Below are positions 16,983-24,931 of a DNA stretch of 64,000 bases, piece by piece. How positions within the stretch are numbered: position 1 is the stretch's first letter; each line of letters opens with the position of its first letter. A program made the position numbers and the translations under genes. Under the pieces are notes generated by a model. The model was not told the DNA's origin and made no database searches. It worked only from the letters and a program-made list of their open reading frames with translations. Origin of the DNA: Gordonia effusa NBRC 100432 (lineage in GTDB: Bacteria > Actinomycetota > Actinomycetes > Mycobacteriales > Mycobacteriaceae); assembly GCF_000241305.1 (NCBI RefSeq), contig NZ_BAEH01000036.1, forward strand, positions 1 to 64,000. The letters run 5' to 3'.

Positions 16983-18101
16983 ATGGATTTTGAACTCACC
17001 GAAGAGCAGCAGATGCTGCGTGAAGCAGTGCGCGATCTACTCACCAAGGCCTACGACGTCGAGTCGGTCCGCAAGGTCACCGACACCGAATTGGGGTGGA
17101 GCCCGGACGTGTGGAAGCAACTCGCCGAGATGGGCATCCTCGGATTGACCATCGACGAGGAAAACGGCGGGGCCGGTGCCGGCCCGATCGAGGCATCGAT
17201 CGTGCTCGGCGAACTCGGCCGGTCACTAGCTCCCGAACCTTATCTCGACGCCGTCGTCCTTCCCGCATCGATTCTGTCCGCGACCGGCGACGCCGCCGCT
17301 GCCGAACTTCTGCAGGGCCTCGCGTCCGGCGAACTGCTGATCGCCTTGGCACACAACGAACCTGGTGACCGCTGGCCAAGCGCAGCTGTAGCGACCACCG
17401 CGACGGGGGACGGCGACTCAATCACCCTCACCGGTACCAAAGCTCCCGTGCTGCACGGCGATTGCGCCAACAAGTTCATCGTGTCGGCTCGCAGCGGCGA
17501 CGCCATCGGCCTTTATCTCGTCGATGCCGAGGCAACGGGCTTGTCCCGCAGCAACTTCCGGACCCACGACCGCCGACGTGGCGCACAGGTGACCTTCGAC
17601 AACACTCCGGCCGTCAAACTGGCCGGCGACGCGGCATCGATCCTGGCCGACGCGGAGATCACCACGCAGACCGCATTATGCGCCGAAGCCGTCGGCGCGA
17701 TGGAGAAGTCATTGGCTCTCACCGTCGAATACCTCAAGACACGCAAGCAATTCGGCGTGACGCTGTCGACCTTCGAAGCGCTGACGCACCGCGCCGCGGA
17801 TATGTACGTGCTTCTCGAGTTGGCCAGCAGCCTGAGCCTCTACGCGACCGCGCGTCTCGCCGAAGGTAGCTCCGACGCGATCACCGCCTCGCGTGCCAAG
17901 CTGCAGATCTGCCGGTCGGCTCGCACCATCGGGCAGGAAGCCATTCAGATGCACGGCGGCATCGGCATGACCGCCGAGTATCCGGTCGGTCATTACGTGA
18001 GTCGATTGACCGCCATCAGCCACACCCTCGGAGGTGCCGACGAGCACCTGGCAAAGCTGACACAATCGGTGCGGGACTGGGACATGGTGTCACCGGTCTG
18101 A
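16983..18101 (+). CDS. Acyl-CoA dehydrogenase (FadE type), subunit 2
   Basis: A 372-residue acyl-CoA dehydrogenase. It opens with MDFELTEEQQMLREAVRDLL and has GILGLTIDEENGGAGAG in the N-domain, YLKTRKQFGVTLSTFEAL in the C-terminal helical domain and QMHGGIGMTAEYPVGHY, the conserved Q-M-H-G-G-x-G segment that contacts FAD across the dimer. The middle beta domain is short and lacks the clear SEP-x-AGSD loop seen in the upstream partner. This is what one expects if the two form a heteromeric enzyme. A GAAAGG-like ribosome site precedes ATG 16983. Confidence 0.92.
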   Translation: MDFELTEEQQMLREAVRDLLTKAYDVESVRKVTDTELGWSPDVWKQLAEMGILGLTIDEENGGAGAGPIEASIVLGELGRSLAPEPYLDAVVLPASILSATGDAAAAELLQGLASGELLIALAHNEPGDRWPSAAVATTATGDGDSITLTGTKAPVLHGDCANKFIVSARSGDAIGLYLVDAEATGLSRSNFRTHDRRRGAQVTFDNTPAVKLAGDAASILADAEITTQTALCAEAVGAMEKSLALTVEYLKTRKQFGVTLSTFEALTHRAADMYVLLELASSLSLYATARLAEGSSDAITASRAKLQICRSARTIGQEAIQMHGGIGMTAEYPVGHYVSRLTAISHTLGGADEHLAKLTQSVRDWDMVSPV

Positions 18102-18125
18102 TTCGGCGAAGAGGGAGAACTGCAG

Positions 18126-18554
18126 ATGGTCGAGATGCTCCGTGACAACATGGCGTCGAGCGCGTCCTACGGGCTCATCGCGGTGGCGGCGCTCGTCGCC
18201 GCCTTCGGGGCTCTCGATCTGGTTACCCCGGGGAGTCTGCGCAAACTGGTGTGGATCGACCACAACCGAAACGCGGTGATTCTGACCGTCGCCCAGGTGA
18301 TCGCCGTCGCGCAGATCCTCACCGCGTCGATCATGGCGGGTACCGGCCTGGAACTGTGGCGCTCGATCCTGTTTACCCTGGTGTACGTCTTTATCGGGAT
18401 CGCCATGCTGGCCTTCTCGTTCGTCTTGATCGACTGGCTTACACCGGGCAAACTTGGCTCGTTGGTGCTCGAAGGCAATACCCCGACAGTGTGGATCAAC
18501 GCCGCCGTTTTCGTCGGAATCGGAGCCGTGATGGCTGCGGCACTGACCTTCTAA
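18126..18554 (+). CDS. DUF350-like integral membrane protein
   Basis: A 142-residue protein with four hydrophobic segments: YGLIAVAALVAAFGALDLV, AVILTVAQVIAVAQILTASI, SILFTLVYVFIGIAMLAFSF and INAAVFVGIGAVMAAAL. The repeated pattern of a helix followed by LVTPGSLRKLV in the first half and LTPGKLGSLVLEG in the second is the internal duplication typical of DUF350 proteins. Function is unknown. It lies 24 bases after the acyl-CoA dehydrogenase pair and 45 bases before the SRPBCC gene, so it may be co-transcribed. Confidence 0.8.
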   Translation: MVEMLRDNMASSASYGLIAVAALVAAFGALDLVTPGSLRKLVWIDHNRNAVILTVAQVIAVAQILTASIMAGTGLELWRSILFTLVYVFIGIAMLAFSFVLIDWLTPGKLGSLVLEGNTPTVWINAAVFVGIGAVMAAALTF

Positions 18555-18599
18555 TAGGGTGACGGTCGACATCTTGTTTTACCGAGAAGGGATTCGGCC

Positions 18600-19061
18600 A
18601 TGGCAGCGCCACTGATCGAAGCATCCATTGATATCGACGCCAGCCCCGAGCAGGTGTGGGCTGTTGTCTCCGACCTCAAGCGCATGGGCGAGTGGAGCCC
18701 GCAGTGCCTGAAGATGATTATCCGCGGCAACCCGATTTCGCTGGGCACCCGCACGATCAACGTCAATCGCCGTGGCCCGCTGGTGTGGCCGACTACCGCG
18801 AAGGTCGTACGCTTCGAGCCTAATAAGGAATTGGCTTTTCGGATCACCGAGAACCACACGGTGTGGAGCTACACGCTCACCCCGAATGCCGCGGGCGTCA
18901 CGCTCACCGAGCGCCGGGAAGCGAAGAACGGCGAAACCACCACTGTCTCAAGGGTTCTCATCGACCGCATGTTCGGCGGAGCCGACTCTTTCGAGGCCGA
19001 GCTGCACGAGGGTATGAATGAATCCCTCGGCAAGATCAAGCGCGCCGCAGAGGCTGGGTAA
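18600..19061 (+). CDS. SRPBCC (START/Bet v1-like) ligand-binding protein
   Basis: A 153-residue protein beginning IEASIDIDASPEQVWAVVSD, the classic first strand and helix of the polyketide-cyclase/SRPBCC fold. It then has MGEWSPQC and the beta strands WSYTLTPNAAGVTLTERRE. Such proteins form a helix-grip cavity for hydrophobic ligands and are very common in mycolic-acid bacteria. No catalytic residues can be assigned. It lies 4 bases upstream of psd, and the ATG follows a GAGAAGGGA ribosome site. Confidence 0.85.
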   Translation: MAAPLIEASIDIDASPEQVWAVVSDLKRMGEWSPQCLKMIIRGNPISLGTRTINVNRRGPLVWPTTAKVVRFEPNKELAFRITENHTVWSYTLTPNAAGVTLTERREAKNGETTTVSRVLIDRMFGGADSFEAELHEGMNESLGKIKRAAEAG

Positions 19062-19065
19062 CACG

Positions 19066-19812
19066 ATGGCTCGACGCCCTGTACCCGACCCTTCCGGTCC
19101 GCCCGGCGTCGAGCCGCGCCAGCAGTCGACAATCGAGCACCTGCGGTCACTGGCAACACAGACAATTCCGCCCCTGCATCCGGCGGGTATCCCGTTCGTA
19201 GCGGTACCCGCCGCGGTTGCCGTACTGACCCGCCGCAAACGATGGATCTCGCGACCCGCGACGATCTTCGCCGCGGCCAGCGCCGCATTCTTCCGAAACC
19301 CCAGCCGAGTCCCGCCGACGGAATCCGGGGTAGTCGTGGCAGCCGCCGACGGCGAAGTCGCACTCGTCGACGAGGTTGTCCCACTTCCCGAACTCGGTCT
19401 GGGTGACCGGCCCGTCCCCCGGGTTTCGACCTTCCTCTCGGTCTTCGATGTCCACGTGCAGTACGCACCGATCAGCGGGGCCGTCGAGACCGTGACCCGG
19501 ACAGCCGGCAAATTCCTCTCCGCAGACCTCCCAGCGGCCAGCACCGATAACGAGCGGACGTCGATGATCATCCGCACCGACGACGACGTTCGCATTGGCG
19601 TCATCCAGATCGCCGGGCTGATCGCCCGCCGCATCGTCTGCGACGCCGGGCCCGGTGACGCGCTGACAATCGGCACCACCTACGGCCTCATCCGGTTCGG
19701 ATCCCGCGTCGACATCTATCTGCCCGCTGGCTCGGTTCCCCGGGTACAGGTCGGGCAGCGCACCATCGGCGGCGAAACCGTCATCGCGACGCTCCCGCAG
19801 GCCCCGGCGTGA
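19066..19812 (+). CDS. psd: Phosphatidylserine decarboxylase (short actinobacterial type)
   Basis: A 248-residue PSD-like enzyme. It has FFRNPSRVPP, then VVAAADGEVALVDEV and STFLSVFDVHVQYAPISG (F-[LM]-S-x-[FW]-[DN]-V-H), the core motif of the family. Near residue 210, YGLIRFGSRVDIYLP contains the Gly-Ser at which the proenzyme should self-cleave to form the pyruvoyl group. Product: phosphatidylethanolamine. ATG 19066 is chosen over an upstream in-frame start that overlaps the SRPBCC gene. The next gene, pssA, makes its substrate and overlaps its stop. This psd-pssA-AAA order matches what I recall of M. tuberculosis. Confidence 0.93.
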   Translation: MARRPVPDPSGPPGVEPRQQSTIEHLRSLATQTIPPLHPAGIPFVAVPAAVAVLTRRKRWISRPATIFAAASAAFFRNPSRVPPTESGVVVAAADGEVALVDEVVPLPELGLGDRPVPRVSTFLSVFDVHVQYAPISGAVETVTRTAGKFLSADLPAASTDNERTSMIIRTDDDVRIGVIQIAGLIARRIVCDAGPGDALTIGTTYGLIRFGSRVDIYLPAGSVPRVQVGQRTIGGETVIATLPQAPA

Positions 19813-20777
19813 TCTCCGGCCGGCCACGCCAACCGGCGCGGGTCGCACGTCGCCGCCTCGCCGGTATCCGTCCGGGTAGATCATCGCAGCGCGATGGCCG
19901 CAGCAACTTGCAGTCGGGGCTCATTGTCATTCCGTCGGCACTGACCATCCTCGCGATCTGTGCCGGACTGTCGGCGATCCGTTTCGCCGGCGACGACAAG
20001 ATCGACCTCGCGTTGGCACTTGTGGTCGCTGCCGCGCTACTCGACGGCATCGACGGCCGCGTCGCGCGATTGATGGGCGCCACCACCAAGATCGGCGCGG
20101 AGATCGACTCACTCGCCGACGCGATCAACTTCGGCGTGGTACCCGCGCTCATCGTGTACGTCCATTTGATGCCCGGCGAAGATGTCGGTTGGTTGCTGGC
20201 ATTGGTCTATTGCTGCGCGATCGTATTGCGCCTCGCCCGGTTCAACACGATCAACGACGACGAGAACGCCCCCGGCTACACGAAAGACTTCTTCGTCGGT
20301 GTGCCCGCACCCGCGGCGGCCATTATTGCCTTGCTACCGATCGCGGTGGCACAGCAGTTCGGTGATGGCTGGTGGACGTCGGTCGGAGTGGTCGGTGCCT
20401 GGCTCATCTTCTCGGCTTTCCTTGCGGTAAGCCGTATTCCGACGTCGTCGCTGAAGGCGACGAGCCGGATCTCCCGCGCCGCGATCGCTCCGATCATGAT
20501 CGTGATCGCCAGTGCGGCGGCATTGCTGGTCACCTACCCGTATGTGCTGATGGAGATCGCGATCGTGGCGTACCTCGCGCATATCCCGTTCGCGTGGCGT
20601 AACAGGCGGTGGGTCGCCGCCCGCCCCGAACAGTGGGACAGGCACCCACGCGAACGGCGCGCTGAACGCAAGGAATTGGGGCGGGCCCAGCCCAAACGTC
20701 GCAGGCTACCGGTTCGGCGCAAGTCACAGGCACGCCTGGGCCTTCGCCGGCCGACCGGCACCGGGCCGACACCATGA
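19809..20777 (+). CDS. pssA: CDP-diacylglycerol--serine O-phosphatidyltransferase
   Basis: A 322-residue membrane CDP-alcohol phosphatidyltransferase. The catalytic signature is complete: LDGIDGRVARLMGATTKIG followed by AEIDSLADAINFG, i.e. D-G-x2-A-R-x8-G-x3-D-x3-D at about residues 77-100. Several hydrophobic helices follow, and a very basic Arg/Lys-rich C-terminal tail of about 55 residues is probably cytosolic. It makes phosphatidylserine from CDP-diacylglycerol and serine. It starts at GTG 19809 inside the psd stop and ends inside the start of the AAA gene, so the three form a coupled operon. Confidence 0.94.
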   Translation: MISGRPRQPARVARRRLAGIRPGRSSQRDGRSNLQSGLIVIPSALTILAICAGLSAIRFAGDDKIDLALALVVAAALLDGIDGRVARLMGATTKIGAEIDSLADAINFGVVPALIVYVHLMPGEDVGWLLALVYCCAIVLRLARFNTINDDENAPGYTKDFFVGVPAPAAAIIALLPIAVAQQFGDGWWTSVGVVGAWLIFSAFLAVSRIPTSSLKATSRISRAAIAPIMIVIASAAALLVTYPYVLMEIAIVAYLAHIPFAWRNRRWVAARPEQWDRHPRERRAERKELGRAQPKRRRLPVRRKSQARLGLRRPTGTGPTP

Positions 20778-22975
20778 CCGGATCCCAGCTGACCCTGACC
20801 GCGAAACTCAATCCGGCTGCCGTCGAAGCTCGACGCGGCATCGCGCGCGTTCACCCCGAAGTTCTTGCCGCACTAGGGCTTCGGGAATGGGATGCGGTGT
20901 CGATCACCGGAGCCAGGGTGACAGCGACCGTAGTCGCGGCCACTTCGGCAGATTCTCCCACCGGTGCCATCCTGCTCGACGACATCACCCTGTCGAACGC
21001 CGGCGTCAAAGAAGACGCGTTGGTTGTCTTATCGCCGGTCGTCGTTCACGGCGCGACGCGCGTGGTGGTTTCCGGCTCCGCGTTGGCGAGCCAGTCCGTC
21101 GACGAAGCGACCTTGCGGCGTGCGTTACTCGGCAAGGTACTCAGTGTCGGCGACACCACGTCACTGCTTCCCCGCGATCTCGGGCCCGACTTCACCGCGG
21201 GTACCGCTACGCGCAAACTCGCTGCCTCGGTTGGTATTACGTGGACCAATGAGTTACTGACCGTCGTCGAGGTAGAACCACGGGGGCCAGTCAGTGTGCA
21301 GCCCAACACCGCGGTCCTCTGGCCAGCGCGCACCGATACGGCAGTGCCGGCCCCTCAATCACCGAGTACCGCAATAGTTTCCGCTCGCCGTACCCCTCCG
21401 GCGAAAGCCCGTCCGGTAAATGAACTGGTCGGCGTCGACACTCAGATCGCCAAACTCACCGAATGGCTGCGTATTACGCTCGACGAGCCAGAGGTGTTGA
21501 CCGCGCTCGGTGCACAACCGCGACTGGGTGTACTCATTACCGGCCCGGCCGGCGTCGGAAAAGCAACGCTCGTCCGATCGGTCTGCGCCGACCGCACAAT
21601 CGGCATCATCGACGGCCCGACCGCGGGAGCCCTTGAGGCACAAGCACGTACCCGGTTGGTCACCGACACCATCGCGGCACTGTCGGCCTCCGGTGGCGTT
21701 CTGTTGGTCACCGACGTCGATGCGCTACTGCCCTCGGGACCGGAACCAGCGTCAACCCTCATCCTCGACGCATTGCGCAAAGCGATCGCCGAACACCCCA
21801 TCGCGTTGATCTGCACCACCGCGAGTCCGGCCGGACTCGACACACGGTTGCGCGATCCGTCGCTCTGCGATCGCGAATTGATCATCAGCCTCCCCGATGC
21901 GGCAACTCGAGGCCGGCTCCTCGCGGCCATCTTGACCGGCGTGCCAACCGGCGGCGACCTCAAGCTCGACGAAATCGCCTCGCGGACACCCGGTTTCGTG
22001 GCAGCCGATTTGGCCGCGCTAACTCGGGAAGCGGCATTGCGAGCCGCCGGACGAGTGTCGGCCAATGACGGCGCTCCACCGCGGCTGACCGCCGAGGATC
22101 TGTACGGTGCGCTTTCGGTTATCCGGCCGGTGTCGCGAGCCGAGTCGCCCGAAGTCGCATTGGGTTCGATCACACTCGACGACGTCGGGGATATGGAACA
22201 GACTCGTCAATCGCTCACCGAGGCCGTGTTGTGGCCGCTGCGGCATCCGGATACCTTCACCCGACTGGGCGTGCAACCTCCGCGCGGAGTACTCCTCTAT
22301 GGTCCGCCCGGCTGCGGCAAGACTTTCGTCGTACGCGCGCTGGCAGCGTCGGGACAACTCAGCGTCCATACCGTCAAGGGTGCCGAACTGATGGACAAGT
22401 GGGTCGGTTCATCGGAAAAGGCTGTGCGCGATCTGTTTTCGCGTGCACGCGAATCCGCGCCGTCGCTGATCTTCCTCGATGAGGTCGATGCGCTCGCTCC
22501 CCGGCGCGGTCAATCCACCGACTCCGGGGTGAGCGACCGCGTAGTGGCCGCACTGCTTACCGAACTCGACGGCGTCGAGCCGCTGTCCGACGTCGTAGTG
22601 CTCGGCGCGACGAACCGGCCCGACCTGATCGACCCGGCGCTTCTGCGGCCGGGTCGGCTGGAGCGGCTGGTGTTCGTTCCACCACCGGATGCGGACGCGC
22701 GTTACGAAATTCTGAAAACCGCCGGGCGCAATGTGCCGCTCGCCGACGAGATCGACCTACGAACGCTCGCGGACGAACTCGACGGCTACTCCGCCGCGGA
22801 TTGTGCTGCGCTGCTTCGTGAATCGGCCCTGGCGGCTATGCGCCGCGATATCGACGCGGCAACTGTGAACGCCGAGGACTTAACGTCGGCACGCGCGGCG
22901 GTGCGGCCGTCGCTCGATCCGTTACAGGTGGCCGAGTTGGAGGCATACGCGCAACGTCGAGCTACTCAGCGTTGA
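20774..22975 (+). CDS. Cdc48/VCP-like double AAA ATPase
   Basis: A 733-residue tandem AAA+ protein. Residues ~1-190 form a Cdc48-N-like double-psi barrel region (ALGLREWDAVSITG). Domain D1 (~215-440) has a weak Walker A GPAGVGKATLV, with Ala where Thr/Ser is normal, and a Walker B LLVTDVDAL lacking the catalytic Glu. Domain D2 (~470-720) is canonical: GPPGCGKTFVV, LIFLDEVDALAPRRGQ and GATNRPDLIDPALLRPGRLE. D2 should therefore be the working ATPase. Its position after psd and pssA is shared with mycobacteria (Rv0435c-like), suggesting a link to membrane lipid or protein quality control. It overlaps pssA at the start. Confidence 0.93.
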   Translation: MTGSQLTLTAKLNPAAVEARRGIARVHPEVLAALGLREWDAVSITGARVTATVVAATSADSPTGAILLDDITLSNAGVKEDALVVLSPVVVHGATRVVVSGSALASQSVDEATLRRALLGKVLSVGDTTSLLPRDLGPDFTAGTATRKLAASVGITWTNELLTVVEVEPRGPVSVQPNTAVLWPARTDTAVPAPQSPSTAIVSARRTPPAKARPVNELVGVDTQIAKLTEWLRITLDEPEVLTALGAQPRLGVLITGPAGVGKATLVRSVCADRTIGIIDGPTAGALEAQARTRLVTDTIAALSASGGVLLVTDVDALLPSGPEPASTLILDALRKAIAEHPIALICTTASPAGLDTRLRDPSLCDRELIISLPDAATRGRLLAAILTGVPTGGDLKLDEIASRTPGFVAADLAALTREAALRAAGRVSANDGAPPRLTAEDLYGALSVIRPVSRAESPEVALGSITLDDVGDMEQTRQSLTEAVLWPLRHPDTFTRLGVQPPRGVLLYGPPGCGKTFVVRALAASGQLSVHTVKGAELMDKWVGSSEKAVRDLFSRARESAPSLIFLDEVDALAPRRGQSTDSGVSDRVVAALLTELDGVEPLSDVVVLGATNRPDLIDPALLRPGRLERLVFVPPPDADARYEILKTAGRNVPLADEIDLRTLADELDGYSAADCAALLRESALAAMRRDIDAATVNAEDLTSARAAVRPSLDPLQVAELEAYAQRRATQR

Positions 22976-23381
22976 CCTGATAGAAGACCGAATTGGGTCC
23001 ACCAGCGGCCTGCGGCGTGGCGCCAACCTGTGCCCAATAGGTCGTGTCTCCGTCTTTACGCGACAACATCACCACGTGCTGGCCGCCCTCGGTAGTCCGC
23101 GACGATTCGGTGAAACCAGACTCGGTGAGTTTCTTGACCGCGGCGTCGAGCGCGTTGCCGACATCAGATTTGCCCTGCACGGTAATCGACCATCCGTCGG
23201 CGCGGGTTCCATTGGCGGTCAGTACCCGGCCATCGAGAAGCGGAATCTGATCGGCCGGGAAATCGCTCGGCAACGCCACCACATCGAGGCCATCACTGCT
23301 CTTGGTGTCGTCACCGCCGCACCCGCTAAGTAGAAGCAGGCACGAGAGAGCGGCGAGCAGGCACGCGGTCAATTTCCTCAC
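22962..23381 (-). CDS. Small secreted lipoprotein, unknown function
   Basis: A 139-residue lipoprotein. The signal peptide MRKLTACLLAALSCLLLLSGC has a canonical L-L-S-G-C lipobox. The mature part begins GGDDTKSSDGLDVV and forms a compact domain with DGWSITVQGKSDVGNALDAA and a C-terminal strand YWAQVGATPQ. I do not recognise the family; similar small lipoproteins occur in mycobacteria. It sits 24 bases downstream of the glutamate decarboxylase gene on the same strand and overlaps the convergent AAA gene end by 14 bases. Confidence 0.8.
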   Translation of the reverse strand: MRKLTACLLAALSCLLLLSGCGGDDTKSSDGLDVVALPSDFPADQIPLLDGRVLTANGTRADGWSITVQGKSDVGNALDAAVKKLTESGFTESSRTTEGGQHVVMLSRKDGDTTYWAQVGATPQAAGGPNSVFYQVNAE

Positions 23382-23405
23382 GAGGTCAACCGTAACGGTC
23401 GGCCG

Positions 23406-24812
23406 TCAGTGGTGGAACGGGCTGGTCGCGCTTTCCCGCGGCAACGGGGACTCCAGCCGATCCAGGAAGTCGACCTCGGATTTGATGTCGGCCAGCAGGA
23501 CCGTCGCCAGATCTCGGCTCAGTCCCGATCGCACGACTATCCGCTGGACGGTGAGATCGGCCAGGTCGTCGGCCAGCGGGTAGGCCGGTACCAACCAGCC
23601 CCGCATCCGCAGGCGATCGGACAGATCATAGAGATTCCACTTGTCGGTGTACCCCTCGCGCAGTCGCCATGCGAAGACCGGAATGGTGTCGCCTTTGCTG
23701 ATCAGCTCGAAGGGCTTCATCTGCCCGATCTCCCCCGACAGATATTGCGCGACATCGAGTGACCCCTGCTGGACCTGGCGATATCCTTCCCGACCAAGTC
23801 GCAGAAACATGTAGTACTGCAACAGAACCTGCGCCCCGGGTCGGGAGAAATTCAACGCGAACGTCGGCATATCGCCGCCCAGATAGCTGACGTGAAATAT
23901 CAGACTCTCCGGCAACGCCGCACGGTCACGCCACACCACCCATCCGACACCCGGATACACCAGACCGAATTTGTGACCGGAGGTGTTGATGGAAACAACG
24001 CGCTCCACCCGGAAGTCCCACTCCAGATCGGGCTGGCAGAACGGTGCGACCATCGCGCCCGACGCCCCGTCGACATGAATCTTGATGTCCAGGCCGGTAC
24101 TCGCTTCGATGTCATCGAGCTTCGCGGCGATCGCGGCCACCGGCTCGTACATTCCGGTGAACGTCTGACCGAGAATGGCGACTACACCGATCGTGTTCTC
24201 GTCGACATAGTTCTCCAAGTCGTGGCCGTCGAGAACCAGGTGATCGGCGTTCACCGGCACATATCTCGGCTCGACCTCGAAGTAGTTGCAGAATTTCTCC
24301 CAGCACACTTGCACGGCCGTCGACAACACCAAATTCGGCTTCTCGGTGGATAGTCCCTGAGCTTTACGCCGGGACTGCCAGGACCGCTTGAGCGCGAGGC
24401 CGCCGAGCATGCACGCCTCCGACGACCCGACCGTCGACGTTCCAATCGCATCGTCGACGACCGGCGCGTTCCACAGGTCGGCGATCATCCGCCAGCATCG
24501 ATCCTCGATCGCCGCGGTCATCGGATACTCGTCCTTGTCGATCATGTTCTTGTCGACGGTTTCCGCGTACAGCTTTTTCGCTTCGTCATCCATCCAGGTG
24601 CTGACGAAGGTCGCCAAATTCAGTCGGGCGTTGCCATCGAGCATCGCCTCGTCATGCACGATCTGGTAAGCCGTTTCGGGCAGGCTCTGATCCTCCGGCA
24701 AGGCAAAACGCGGCATTTCGGTCGCTTCGCCCGGCCTGGTGAACACGGTGTTGAGTTGAATCGAGTCAGAGAACTCGATGTCACGACGCGGACTTCCGGG
24801 ACGGTGGGCCAT
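23406..24812 (-). CDS. gadB: Glutamate decarboxylase (PLP-dependent)
   Basis: A 468-residue type II PLP decarboxylase. Signatures are IGTSTVGSSEACMLGGLALKR (PLP phosphate region), IKIHVDGASGAMVAPF and INTSGHKFGLVYPGVGW, where the Lys after His (about residue 280) should bind PLP. Product: GABA from glutamate with consumption of a proton, an acid-stress response in bacteria. The start ATG 24812 has a strong GAGGAG site six bases upstream; the frame opens earlier but lacks such a site. Located beside the Mrp antiporter operon, so both neighbours affect cytoplasmic pH, although they are divergently transcribed. Confidence 0.94.
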   Translation of the reverse strand: MAHRPGSPRRDIEFSDSIQLNTVFTRPGEATEMPRFALPEDQSLPETAYQIVHDEAMLDGNARLNLATFVSTWMDDEAKKLYAETVDKNMIDKDEYPMTAAIEDRCWRMIADLWNAPVVDDAIGTSTVGSSEACMLGGLALKRSWQSRRKAQGLSTEKPNLVLSTAVQVCWEKFCNYFEVEPRYVPVNADHLVLDGHDLENYVDENTIGVVAILGQTFTGMYEPVAAIAAKLDDIEASTGLDIKIHVDGASGAMVAPFCQPDLEWDFRVERVVSINTSGHKFGLVYPGVGWVVWRDRAALPESLIFHVSYLGGDMPTFALNFSRPGAQVLLQYYMFLRLGREGYRQVQQGSLDVAQYLSGEIGQMKPFELISKGDTIPVFAWRLREGYTDKWNLYDLSDRLRMRGWLVPAYPLADDLADLTVQRIVVRSGLSRDLATVLLADIKSEVDFLDRLESPLPRESATSPFHH

Positions 24813-24931
24813 GAGTACTCCTCGGGATGGGTAGTCAGCCGTAAAGAGCCACATCGGTAAGATGGATACCTGCGGGACCTAACTTCCCGTGACACCCCGT
24901 CGTCGACAGTGGCCGACTCAACCGTATCGGA

